NCBI RefSeq assembly: GCF_009770985.1
Contig: NZ_WSRW01000002.1
Span: forward strand, 434,001-498,000
Length of the DNA: 64,000 nucleotides
Source of the DNA: Mucilaginibacter lacusdianchii
GTDB lineage: Bacteria; Bacteroidota; Bacteroidia; Sphingobacteriales; Sphingobacteriaceae
Direction of reading: 5' to 3'
Below, piece by piece: positions 43,141 through 51,367 of this stretch (the first letter of the stretch is position 1; every line of letters begins with the position of its first letter). Below the pieces are notes generated by a model. It saw nothing but the letters and a program-made list of their open reading frames with translations, searched no databases and was not told where the DNA came from. The position numbers were made by a program, and so were the translations under genes.

Positions 43141-45213
43141 ATGAAATCGAATTTAGGAAATTGGATGCTTGCAGCAGCCGTGTTATGCCTTTCGGCAAAC
43201 ACTTCTTGGGCTATTGATGGCGGCAAACCTGGCAAAGCCAAACCAGCGCCAGTCAAAAAATTTATTGATCCGGCCAACATGGATCCTTCTGTAAAACCCG
43301 GCGACGACTTTTTTGAGTACGCCAATGGTGGTTGGTTAAAAAACAACACCATTCCGGCAAAAGAAACCAGCTGGGGTAGCTTTTTGATGCTGCGTGATAA
43401 CAACAAACGCCAAATTTTAGGCATTGTAGAAAACGTTAGCAAAACCTCGGCATCGCAACCTAAAGGTAGCTTACAACAACGTGTAGGTGATTTGTATGCC
43501 AGCGCTATAGATACGGTAACCATTGAGCGTTTGGGTTACAACCCTATAAAAGCTGATTTACAACGTATTGATGCCATTAACAGCTTGGACGGCGTAGTAA
43601 ACGAAATGGTTTACGAGCGCTCAAACGCTATTGGCAGCCCGCTGTTTAGCTTTGGTGTTCGTCAAGATCCTAAAAATGTAAGCAAATACGTGGTTGGCTT
43701 TGGCCAAGGTGGTACTAGCTTACCCGATCGCGATTACTACCTAAATAACGATGCCCGCACACAGCGCATCCAAACTGCATATAAGCAATACGTTACCGAC
43801 TTATTTACTTTAACCGGTACTTCGGCGGATGTGGCTGCAAAAAATGCCAATACCATTTTTGGTATTGAAAGTAAACTGGCACAAGCACAGATGAGCCGTG
43901 TGGCTATGCGCGATCCTAACAAAACTTATAACAAGTTTGCGGTATCGGATTTCAGCAAAACCACCCCGCACTTAAACTGGGCGCAAATTTTACCTAAGCT
44001 GAAAGTAAACGGACAAGATACCGTACTAGTTGGTCAGCCTGATTTCTACAAGTCAGCGGATGCTTTGTTAGCCTCTACTCCGGTTGAAGATTGGAAAACT
44101 TACCTCAAATGGAACATTCTGAAAGGTTCTGCCGGTTCATTAAGCTCTCCGTTTGTAAAAGCGCAATTTAAATACAGCAGCGTACTAAGCGGTCAGCAAG
44201 TACAAACACCACGTACCGAGCGCAGCGCACAGTTAGTGGATGGTGCTTTGGGCGAATTATTGGGTCAGCTTTATGTTGAGCAATACTTTAAGCCTGCTGC
44301 CAAAACTTACATGGAAGGCTTAGTAGCTAACTTAAGAACTGCCTTAGGCGAGCGTATCCAAAACCTGGATTGGATGACTGCCGAAACCAAAGCCCGTGCT
44401 TTGAAAAAGCTGAACGCCTTTACTGTTAAAATTGGTTATACCACAAAATGGGAAACCTACAACGGCCTGGATATTGCTCGTAACGATTACTTTGGCAACT
44501 TACGCCGCGTATCTAACTGGAGCTATAATGAGATGATTAACAGGCTGGGCAAACCGGTTGACAAAACCGAATGGGGCATGACACCTCCTACCGTTAACGC
44601 TTATTACAACCCGGTAAACAACGAGATTGTATTCCCTGCTGGTATTTTACAGTTCCCATTCTATGATTTTGCTGCTGATGATGCCGTAAATTATGGTGGT
44701 ATCGGTACCGTTATCGGTCACGAAATGACTCATGGTTTTGATGACCAAGGTCGTCAGTATGATGCCGATGGTACCCTGCGCGACTGGTGGAAAGCTGAAG
44801 ATGCTGATAAATTTAAAGTGCGTGCTACCCAACTGGCTAACGAATACAGCGGCTTTGTTGCAGTAGACACCATGCACGTAAATGGTCGTTTAACTTTAGG
44901 TGAAAACTTAGCCGACTTAGGCGGTATCAACGTAGCTTATACTGCGTTCAAAAAAACCAAACAAGGTCAGTCTAACACCAAAATTGACGGCTTTACCCCA
45001 GATCAGCGTTTCTTCTTGTCATTCGCACAAATCTGGAGAGGCTTACAACGCCCTGAGGCTACTGCCCAGCAAATTAAAACCGATCCACACTCACCTGGTC
45101 GTTTCCGTACTAATGGTCCGGTAGTGAACGTAGATGCTTGGTATAAAGCATTCGACGTTAAACCTGGTGATAAAATGTATTTGAAACCTGAAGACCGGAT
45201 TAGAATCTGGTAA
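43141..45213 (+). CDS. M13-family metallopeptidase (neprilysin/PepO-like)
   Basis: The 690-residue product has a signal peptide (KSNLGNWMLAAAVLCLSANTSWA) and the M13 features DPSVKPGDDFFEYANGGWLK near the start, NAYYNPVNNEIVFPAGILQ, the zinc motif HEMTH (527-531) with third ligand Glu588 in ENLADLGG, and a C-terminal DVKPGDKMYLKPEDRIRIW. These are periplasmic or surface zinc endopeptidases that cleave short peptides. The gene is monocistronic with a strong palindromic terminator; its regular codon use suggests good expression. Confidence 0.96.
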   Translation: MKSNLGNWMLAAAVLCLSANTSWAIDGGKPGKAKPAPVKKFIDPANMDPSVKPGDDFFEYANGGWLKNNTIPAKETSWGSFLMLRDNNKRQILGIVENVSKTSASQPKGSLQQRVGDLYASAIDTVTIERLGYNPIKADLQRIDAINSLDGVVNEMVYERSNAIGSPLFSFGVRQDPKNVSKYVVGFGQGGTSLPDRDYYLNNDARTQRIQTAYKQYVTDLFTLTGTSADVAAKNANTIFGIESKLAQAQMSRVAMRDPNKTYNKFAVSDFSKTTPHLNWAQILPKLKVNGQDTVLVGQPDFYKSADALLASTPVEDWKTYLKWNILKGSAGSLSSPFVKAQFKYSSVLSGQQVQTPRTERSAQLVDGALGELLGQLYVEQYFKPAAKTYMEGLVANLRTALGERIQNLDWMTAETKARALKKLNAFTVKIGYTTKWETYNGLDIARNDYFGNLRRVSNWSYNEMINRLGKPVDKTEWGMTPPTVNAYYNPVNNEIVFPAGILQFPFYDFAADDAVNYGGIGTVIGHEMTHGFDDQGRQYDADGTLRDWWKAEDADKFKVRATQLANEYSGFVAVDTMHVNGRLTLGENLADLGGINVAYTAFKKTKQGQSNTKIDGFTPDQRFFLSFAQIWRGLQRPEATAQQIKTDPHSPGRFRTNGPVVNVDAWYKAFDVKPGDKMYLKPEDRIRIW

Positions 45214-45232
45214 TAATTGAGGTTTACTTTTT

Positions 45233-45262
45233 GAAGAGCCCGGCTAATTAGCCGGGCTCTTC
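45233..45262 (+). terminator. 30-bp palindromic terminator after the M13 peptidase gene
   Basis: GAAGAGCCCGGCTAA (45233-45247) is followed directly by its reverse complement (45248-45262), a perfect 30-bp palindrome rich in GC, with TTG after it. The T-rich part of the arm lets it stop transcription of the peptidase gene. Confidence 0.85.
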
Positions 45263-45299
45263 TTGTTAGTTGTTAGCTTTTGTTTGTTTTTTGACTTCG

Positions 45300-45690
45300 T
45301 TTGTGCCCTGTTAGGATGGGGATGTGATTAAACCACAGCCTGTGGATGTTACTTTTTCTTTTACCGGAAAAGAAAAAGTAACCAAAAAGAAACCTCTCGG
45401 CCACACCTTCTTTCTACTTAAGACAGTGCGTTTACTTACAGTAGTAGCTACCGAAAGAAGCTGAATGCCGATTCTTTTTTGCCTAAGTTGTTCTGCCAGT
45501 GCTTTTGTAGAATAAGGATAGGAAAAGGGAAACAAAAAAAAGCGCAAAGGCCCGCTATCGTGCCCGGGCCAGCGTTGGGTAAGAGGGTAGACAGGGGATC
45601 GCGAGAGCTAGGCCTTTTGGATACTTTTGTGGCTATGACAAAAGTATCTAGCCACTGCGGCAATGAGCAGACGAAGTAAGTAAATGACCA
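45300..45690. repeat. palindrome-rich intergenic repeat island
   Basis: The 525-bp gene-free gap holds nested hairpins. GTTACTTTTTCTTTT (45348-45362) pairs perfectly with 45368-45382 around ACCGG and is followed by CAAAAAGAAACC. GATACTTTTGT (45621-45631) pairs with ACAAAAGTATC (45639-45649). A small CCACA-GCC-TGTGG lies at 45332-45344, and a GC-rich segment CGTGCCCGGGCCAGCG lies around 45560. Frames here are open by chance and resemble no known protein. The layout resembles a dispersed intergenic repeat. Confidence 0.55.
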
Positions 45691-45738
45691 CTGAAAAACG
45701 TTAAGCTCCAAGCACAACCTCAACATAGCAGCACAAAA

Positions 45739-45764
45739 AAAGCGCATCCGAAAAGATGCGCTTT
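45739..45764 (-). terminator. terminator after the flotillin-like gene
   Basis: AAAGCGCATC (45739-45748) pairs with GATGCGCTTT (45755-45764), 10 bp with a 6-nt loop. The minus strand continues into a T7 run, as an intrinsic terminator should. Confidence 0.88.
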
Positions 45765-45787
45765 ATAAAATAAATTATCTATAAAAA

Positions 45788-47656
45788 CTACTCACTAACA
45801 CTATTCTCCTTCTGTAACTTTTTAAACATTTCGCTGCCTATCAGGGCGTCAATCATGCCGCCGTTACCGCCGTCTTTACCGCTTACTAAAATTTCGGGCA
45901 CTAATTTTACGCCGTTGCTGGCTAAGGCTTCGGCTACACGAACAATCGCATATTGCTCGGTACCCATGGCCTCTGTTTTTTGCTTGGTTACCTCGGCTTC
46001 TGCCAAACCGATAGCTTTAATTTTACCGGCTTCGGCAGTACCTTTTACTTCAGTTGCTTCAGCATCCGCTTTTGCAATGATGGTTTTAGCTTCTGCATCA
46101 GCACGGGCATTAATGGTGCGGTTCTCCGCATCAGCCTTGGCATTAATCGTTCTAGATTCAGCATCACCCTTGGCAGCAGCCACCTTAGCGGCCGACATTT
46201 GCGTGTTGATTTCAACCTGACGTGTTGATTTTACTACTTCCGGCTGCATATCGGCACCTGCTTTAGCACTTTCAAACTCTTTACGTTCCAATTGGGCGCT
46301 ACGTTGAATTTCGTAGGTATGGCGTTCCTCTTCGGCCAGTTTACGGTCGGTCATGGTTTTCATCAGAGCCTCGGGCGGCACAATGTCGCCAATCAGGGTA
46401 TCTACCCCTACCACGTTATAATCGGCCAGTACCTGACTGATGTGACCCTTGGCATCATCCTGCCGTTGCGAGCGATTGGTCAGGAAACCAATTACATCAC
46501 TTTTTTGTGCTGCGTTACGGAAGTAGTTGGCAATGGTAGGTTCCAACACCTGTGATACCAGGTTTTTCATCTTACCAAAACGTGCAATTACCTTAGGCGC
46601 CTCATTGCGGGGTACGTGGATAATCTGTGCCACATCCAAGTTAAACGTAAAACCGTCGGACGAACGAACGCTGATAGTGCTTAGGTTCTTGTCCAACTCG
46701 TGCGCCTCACTACGGCTATTGGCCCAGTTAAGTACAATGTTGGTAGTAGGTACCACTTCAACGCCATGGGTATAAATATTTACGGGGTGCTTACCCGGAT
46801 CAAGCGGCTCAGACCATACACCTTTTTGCGGCTTTTGCACGATGTTACCATGTTTAAAGGCATCACCGCTGGTGTCGGTACCTTCGGGACCTACAAAAGA
46901 GTTAACTACACCTACATAGCCAACGGGTATGTGCATCATATCTACCTGTTCTACAATTACAAACCAGGGGTTTAGGTAATAGGTACCGGCCAGTATCACA
47001 TCTTCCTGCAAACCCTTTTTGCCGCCAGCGTGAATAAATGCCATCGGATCCTGATAATTACGGTGACCGGCTACCGAGCCGCCGGCAATTTCGCCTTTAT
47101 CTAAAGGTTCGCCATCTAAAGTAGTTACTATACCCACTTTATTTTCGTGAATTTGGGTAATAGGCACTTTCTGAATTTCAAATAAAAAAGTGTTGATACG
47201 ATAGTTACCAGGAGTTAAGAAAGCAGCCTGCGGACCTTTTTGTCCGTTAGTTTCCAGAAACCGCGCCGCATCCTGAAACTTGTCACATTCCACCGGTTTA
47301 CCCAATACCCTGCCGGTATCAAAGGGAGCACCATCTTTAGCCTTCACAAGCCCAAGCTTATCTTGCTCAATGATGGTAAAAGGTTCCATAATAATACTAT
47401 ACTGCCATGGCCACATGCGCCAATACAGGCCTGGTGCTAAAGGCTTGGCCTGCATACCAGCCTCGCCTTTAGTGGCAATTATACGCCCGTCGGGCAGGCG
47501 CTTGTCGCCGTACAGGGTAAACTTTTTAATTACCAAACCAATACGGTCATCAGGCACGATAACCATACCGAAAAATACACGAAGTACAGATTTGTACATT
47601 ACGAGTGCTGCCATAACGGGCAGTACCCACCACAGTTTAAAAATTAAATCAGCCAT
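45788..47656 (-). CDS. flotillin-like SPFH/band 7 protein
   Basis: The 622-residue protein begins with a hydrophobic anchor (LWWVLPVMAALVMYKSVLRV) and has SPFH-type segments in tandem (DRIGLVIKKFTLYGDKRLPDG, and later HENKVGIVTTLDGEPLDKG and VGYVGVVNSFVGPEGTDTSG). A long C-terminal coiled coil follows, of repeated A-[DE]-A units (AKADAEATEVKGTAEAGKIK). Flotillin-like proteins oligomerise at the inner membrane and organise microdomains. No NfeD partner is adjacent. Repeated Ala/Asp/Glu codons create false frames on the other strand. Confidence 0.88.
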   Translation of the reverse strand: MADLIFKLWWVLPVMAALVMYKSVLRVFFGMVIVPDDRIGLVIKKFTLYGDKRLPDGRIIATKGEAGMQAKPLAPGLYWRMWPWQYSIIMEPFTIIEQDKLGLVKAKDGAPFDTGRVLGKPVECDKFQDAARFLETNGQKGPQAAFLTPGNYRINTFLFEIQKVPITQIHENKVGIVTTLDGEPLDKGEIAGGSVAGHRNYQDPMAFIHAGGKKGLQEDVILAGTYYLNPWFVIVEQVDMMHIPVGYVGVVNSFVGPEGTDTSGDAFKHGNIVQKPQKGVWSEPLDPGKHPVNIYTHGVEVVPTTNIVLNWANSRSEAHELDKNLSTISVRSSDGFTFNLDVAQIIHVPRNEAPKVIARFGKMKNLVSQVLEPTIANYFRNAAQKSDVIGFLTNRSQRQDDAKGHISQVLADYNVVGVDTLIGDIVPPEALMKTMTDRKLAEEERHTYEIQRSAQLERKEFESAKAGADMQPEVVKSTRQVEINTQMSAAKVAAAKGDAESRTINAKADAENRTINARADAEAKTIIAKADAEATEVKGTAEAGKIKAIGLAEAEVTKQKTEAMGTEQYAIVRVAEALASNGVKLVPEILVSGKDGGNGGMIDALIGSEMFKKLQKENSVSE

Positions 47657-47871
47657 TATTTTGTTGGATTGTTTTATAAGGGGCCCTTAAGGTTCGGGCT
47701 CTGAACGTTGCTTATGACATTATTGTAGTACCTCGGTCATATAAGCGATATTTAGATATGACAGCAAAGGCTTTGTTACAGGAAATGTAATAATTTTTTT
47801 AATACGTTATCAAACAAGCAATTAATCTTACGGTCTATTATTAAAATGCTTATTCATTTTCTGCAAATAGT

Positions 47872-47879
47872 TATCTTTG
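47872..47879 (+). promoter_or_regulatory. -7 promoter element of the sigma-factor-like gene
   Basis: TATCTTTG ends 28 nt before the GTG at 47908. The -33 region has only T-rich sequence without a clear TTTG. Confidence 0.5.
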
Positions 47880-47907
47880 TATTAAGTAATCGTCAATATT
47901 TTCCTGC

Positions 47908-48381
47908 GTGGAGTTAAAAGTTGAGAATCGTAAATCATTAACAAGCGGCGACGTGGTAGCAACGCGTGCCCTTTACGACCGTTATGGCAATATGTTATTA
48001 GGCTACATAACACGGGTAGTAAAGGATAAAAAGCTGGCTGAGGAATACTTGATAGAGGTATTTAAAGAAGTACCCCGTCAGTTGGACAGCTTAACCTTAA
48101 CAAACGAAAGCACATGGCTCCGTTTACAACTACTGGCTAAGCAAAAACTAAGCAACTTTGCAACCACTTTGCGTTCATGCAGTTCCAGAGATTTTGTAAA
48201 AATGGACGGTTCGGATACTGATCGTTATCTGGATTCTATGAACATGGAACAACGTTTTGTTTTTTGTGGTGTGTACTACAATCAGCAACCCATTGCTTCG
48301 CTGGCGCAGGAATTAGGCAAATCTGAAGAAGACATAAGATTAATATTGAGACAAGCTTTTAGCATTATCAGAAATGGATAA
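47908..48381 (+). CDS. sigma-70-like (ECF-type) protein
   Basis: The 157-residue protein starts at GTG 47908; no ATG lies near the domain start. It fits an ECF sigma factor: region 2 (DVVATRALYDRYGNMLLGYI, KLAEEYLIEVFKEV), a short linker and region 4 (NMEQRFVFCGVYYNQQPIASLAQELGKSEEDIRLILRQAF). The region 2 promoter-melting part is weakly conserved, so it may be specialised. The next gene overlaps by 8 bp and encodes a membrane protein of the anti-sigma kind, which supports the assignment. Confidence 0.75.
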   Translation: MELKVENRKSLTSGDVVATRALYDRYGNMLLGYITRVVKDKKLAEEYLIEVFKEVPRQLDSLTLTNESTWLRLQLLAKQKLSNFATTLRSCSSRDFVKMDGSDTDRYLDSMNMEQRFVFCGVYYNQQPIASLAQELGKSEEDIRLILRQAFSIIRNG

Positions 48382-48877
48382 ACCCATACAGGACTTTATT
48401 GAAAGCGGTATATTAGAAACCTATGTTACCGGAACAGCTTCTGAAGCAGAAGAGAAGGAAGTGCTGTATATGAAAAACAATTACCCTGAGGTAAAAACGG
48501 CGTTGGCTGATTTGGAAGTTGATATGGAGAAATTGGCTCAACATATGGCCATAGCACCACCATCGGGGTTATGGAACCGTATTGAAGCCGAGTTTAACGA
48601 GCTAACAGTTACCCCGAATGAAACGGCACTAAAACTTAACCGGGAACAACAGTATCGCCGAAATGAAAGCGATCCTAAAGGGCCTAATTATATCGAGGTT
48701 GAAGCCGAATCTACCCACATGCGCATCCATAAGGCATGGAAGTGGGTGTTTGCTGCAGTGTTTATTTTAGGTAAGATATTTTTGGCCTGTGCTATTTATT
48801 TTTATTTAGAAAACAGGCAGGCGCAGCAAAGTATTCAAGAGCTGAAGCAAGAAGTAAGAGAATTAAAAAAGAGATAA
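48374..48877 (+). CDS. putative anti-sigma factor, single-pass membrane protein
   Basis: The 167-residue protein has a cytoplasmic N-terminus with ESGILETYVTGTASEAEEKEV, the start typical of RskA-like anti-sigma factors, a linker with APPSGLWNRIEAEF, one membrane helix (about 122-144, VFAAVFILGKIFLACAIYFYL) and a short coiled coil outside (QAQQSIQELKQEVRELKKR). It has no zinc (HxxxCxxC) motif. The 8-bp overlap with the sigma-like gene points to a regulatory pair. The signal that releases the sigma factor is unknown. Confidence 0.75.
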   Translation: MDKPIQDFIESGILETYVTGTASEAEEKEVLYMKNNYPEVKTALADLEVDMEKLAQHMAIAPPSGLWNRIEAEFNELTVTPNETALKLNREQQYRRNESDPKGPNYIEVEAESTHMRIHKAWKWVFAAVFILGKIFLACAIYFYLENRQAQQSIQELKQEVRELKKR

Positions 48878-48884
48878 TTTAATT

Positions 48885-48938
48885 ATGAGTCCAAAGTATC
48901 AAGTCGTTCAAGCTTACAGCCTGATACTTCGGACTCAT
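48885..48938. terminator. bidirectional hairpin between convergent genes
   Basis: Arms of 17 bp (48885-48901 and 48922-48938, one mismatch) of ATGAGTCC and AGTATCA type with a 20-nt loop, between the anti-sigma and AIM24 genes. The plus strand continues into TTTATTTG. Confidence 0.6.
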
Positions 48939-48947
48939 CTTTATTTG

Positions 48948-49745
48948 TTAATACCCGTCACCGTCTAGCAAGTTACCTAAACCGCCAAGGATACTCCCTT
49001 CTTCTTTGCGGCCGCCTGGTGAGGCATAGGTTAAAATGCGACTAGCCAAACGGCTCACCGGCAGGGTTTGAATCCACACTTTTCCCGGTCCGCGCAGGGT
49101 AGCAAAAAATATACCCTCGCCGCCAAACAGCTTGTTACGAATACCGCCAATGAATTCAATATCGAACGTTACGCTGGCGGTATAACCCACCAAACAACCG
49201 GTATCAATTTTTATCATTTCGCCGGGCTGCAGTTCTCGCTCAAACACATGGCCACCGGCATGCATAAAGGCCATACCATCACCCTCTAAACGTTCCATTA
49301 TAAAACCTTCGCCACCAAACAAACCGGTACCTAAGCGGCGCTGAAACTCTATATTGATACCCACACCTTTTGCTGCGCATAAAAACGCATCCTTCTGGCA
49401 AATTACGGTGCCACCTAATTGGTACAAGTTTAATGGAATAATTTTACCGGGATAAGGCGAGGCAAAGCTGACACGCTTTTTGCCATGCCCAACATTGGTA
49501 AATGCTGTCATAAACAAGCTTTCGCCGGTAAGCAACCGTTTTCCCGCACTAAATAATTTACCCACTAAGCCTCCGTTTTGCTGATGGCTACCGTCGCCAA
49601 ATATGGTTTGCATTTGTATGCCGTCGTCCATCATCATAAATGCGCCCGATTCGGCTACAGCTGTTTCATTTGGATCAAGCTCAACTTCTACATATTGCAT
49701 TTCTTCACCAAAAATGCGGTAGTCAATTTCATGGTTTCTAATCAT
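48948..49745 (-). CDS. AIM24/TIGR00266 family protein
   Basis: The 265-residue protein belongs to the TIGR00266/AIM24 family: YVEVELDPNETAVAESGAFMMM at the start, GESLFMTAFTNVGHGKKRVSF, FLCAAKGVGINIEFQRRLGTGLFGGEGFIMERLEG and GLFGGEG/KLFGGEGIFFATLRGPG repeats of the beta-rich fold. The tail is Gly-rich (LGGLGNLLDGDGY). The bacterial role is unknown; some members form ring-like cytoplasmic oligomers. It is convergent with the anti-sigma gene. Confidence 0.92.
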   Translation of the reverse strand: MIRNHEIDYRIFGEEMQYVEVELDPNETAVAESGAFMMMDDGIQMQTIFGDGSHQQNGGLVGKLFSAGKRLLTGESLFMTAFTNVGHGKKRVSFASPYPGKIIPLNLYQLGGTVICQKDAFLCAAKGVGINIEFQRRLGTGLFGGEGFIMERLEGDGMAFMHAGGHVFERELQPGEMIKIDTGCLVGYTASVTFDIEFIGGIRNKLFGGEGIFFATLRGPGKVWIQTLPVSRLASRILTYASPGGRKEEGSILGGLGNLLDGDGY

Positions 49746-49829
49746 ATGTGTTGTTCGTTTTAGGTGTTAGAAATTTACTATTAAACTACTGTTTTTACCT
49801 AATGTTACAATACAAAATAACGTATGCTG

Positions 49830-50609
49830 CTATTGGGGGTTAGCTGTTTCAGCTTTAGCTGGCTGTTTAAATGTTTGATAGTTATTTTTTACGTACACAA
49901 TTAAGTCGTACGAAGTCATACTTTTTAACTGTGTAGCTGTTGGTCTGTACCTGTTAATAAACGATTGTAGCGAATCGCCTTTTAATCCGGTAGCCTGGGT
50001 AACCAATTGGCGGTTAAACGTACGGTTTACAAAGTCATTTTCCTCTTCTTTCAGTAACACCTTTTGCAGCTTCGATGTCTCCCCCTTCTTCTTCGAAAAA
50101 ATATTGTTTACTAACTGTAGCGCATTAACACTTAATATGGCTGTTGTATTGTTGGGTGCTGTTAAATTATCGTAAGGTTTATACAGATTGGGCGAGCGGG
50201 TAATAAACGCATCTTTTAGAACCCTGTTTTTATTAATGAACGTGGAAGCGTATTCCTGGCGCAAACGTAAGGAATCCAGCCCTGCATCATGCTTTCCAAA
50301 AACAGTGACCGGCTTTAACAATACAGATGCTTTGCTTAAATAAATTTTAAGCGTATCGCCAGACGATTTATTGATAATAGAGTGGAATGAAACATACCCG
50401 GTAGCTTCAACTAAGACAGTATCACCAACATGGGCTGTATTTAACCGGAAGATGCCTGTATTGTTAGTTGTAGCGTTTTGATAAGTGGTGCTTATCCGCG
50501 CATTTGCAACAGGCAAACGCGTACTACGGTCAATTACACGGCCATTTAAGGATTGGGCGTTGAGTTTAAAAATGCAGAATATAAAGGATAAGGTAATAAC
50601 CAATTTCAT
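49830..50609 (-). CDS. exported carboxypeptidase-regulatory-like protein
   Basis: The ATG at 50609 gives 259 residues; the TTG 24 nt upstream is less likely. A signal peptide (KLVITLSFIFCIFKLNAQ) precedes a CarboxypepD_reg-like (DUF4480-type) domain: LNGRVIDRSTRLPVANARISTT, NNTGIFRLNTAHVGDTVLVEA. The remaining half is helical and polar (VLLKEEENDFVNRTF). The domain is the one found at the N-terminus of SusC proteins, but here it stands alone and no barrel follows. It is probably periplasmic or on the outer membrane. Confidence 0.82.
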   Translation of the reverse strand: MKLVITLSFIFCIFKLNAQSLNGRVIDRSTRLPVANARISTTYQNATTNNTGIFRLNTAHVGDTVLVEATGYVSFHSIINKSSGDTLKIYLSKASVLLKPVTVFGKHDAGLDSLRLRQEYASTFINKNRVLKDAFITRSPNLYKPYDNLTAPNNTTAILSVNALQLVNNIFSKKKGETSKLQKVLLKEEENDFVNRTFNRQLVTQATGLKGDSLQSFINRYRPTATQLKSMTSYDLIVYVKNNYQTFKQPAKAETANPQ

Positions 50610-50714
50610 GGCCTGTAAGTTAAGTTGATACAACCGTCAGATTTTATTAGCTAATTTAGGGTTAATACCGTTTACATTTTACCGTTTAACAATTCTTAAC
50701 ATATATGAAAAGCC

Positions 50715-50749
50715 AAAGCGAGTTCAGTAGCTTTAACTGAACTCGCTTT
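50715..50749 (-). terminator. terminator after the 83-residue protein gene
   Basis: AAAGCGAGTTCAGT (50715-50728) pairs perfectly with 50736-50749, 14 bp with a 7-nt loop. It lies just after the gene at 50776-51027 on the minus strand. Confidence 0.8.
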
Positions 50750-50775
50750 GTGTGCTTATAAATTAGCCCATAACG

Positions 50776-51027
50776 CTATACGCCTTCTGATCCGCTCAGA
50801 TGGTTATAGCGGGCAACAGGATGCAAAGCTTTGCCAATAGCATCCAAAAATTCGGGATTGATATCGGCATCGTCCATTACATTCCACTGGCCATCCTTTT
50901 CTACCATCACAAACGAATCTTTTTCGGGCGATAATATACGCCAGCCTTGTTCGCCATTATAATCTTCGGGTTGAGCATCCAATTCAATATCGGTATGTGT
51001 TGCTGGTTCTTTTACTGTAATAATCAT
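50776..51027 (-). CDS. small hypothetical protein
   Basis: The 83-residue product (starting MIITVKEPATHTDIELDAQP) contains YNGEQGWRILSPEKDSFVMVEKDGQWNV and ends with FLDAIGKALHPVARYNHLSGSEGV. It seems a small alpha/beta domain with an acidic charge. I do not recognise the family. It has its own terminator and a 340-bp upstream region, so it is probably monocistronic. No functional claim is made. Confidence 0.65.
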   Translation of the reverse strand: MIITVKEPATHTDIELDAQPEDYNGEQGWRILSPEKDSFVMVEKDGQWNVMDDADINPEFLDAIGKALHPVARYNHLSGSEGV

Positions 51028-51367
51028 AGTTCAATGTTTTTTGATGTGTATACAAAATAACAGCCGCTACAAATATTGGTTTATATAAATTTCTTTTTAG
51101 TTAATTCACTATTCAATTATAGTACCTTGCTATTAATAAGGTGATGGTAACAATATTAGTATCCATTAGTTCAACTGGACTATTAAAAGCACTTTCAAAC
51201 AGCGGCTATTTGCTTAAGCAATCTTCATGCATTTACAGTTAATCATTTTCAATGTGGATAACCTACCGGATGATGTGCAAAACCTTTGCTAATATTTTTA
51301 ACAAAATACATTTACCTTTAAGGCGATTGTTTTATACTAGTTAAGATAATTCACCAGCACGAAAAAT
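51028..51367. promoter_or_regulatory. 340-bp divergent promoter region
   Basis: The region serves the 83-residue gene (minus) and the DUF2130 gene (plus). TTTG at 51285-51288 and TACATTTA at 51307-51314, 18 bp apart, form a near-consensus plus-strand promoter that leaves a leader of about 45 nt. No ORF is convincing. Confidence 0.5.

Noticed and set aside
45311..45747. Open frames on the minus strand in the repeat island
   Set aside because: They run across hairpins, have no recognisable domain and arise from low-complexity sequence; the two longest overlap each other in different frames.
45855..46220. 121-codon plus-strand frame within the flotillin-like gene
   Set aside because: It is the antisense of the Ala/Glu-rich coiled coil, a typical false frame.
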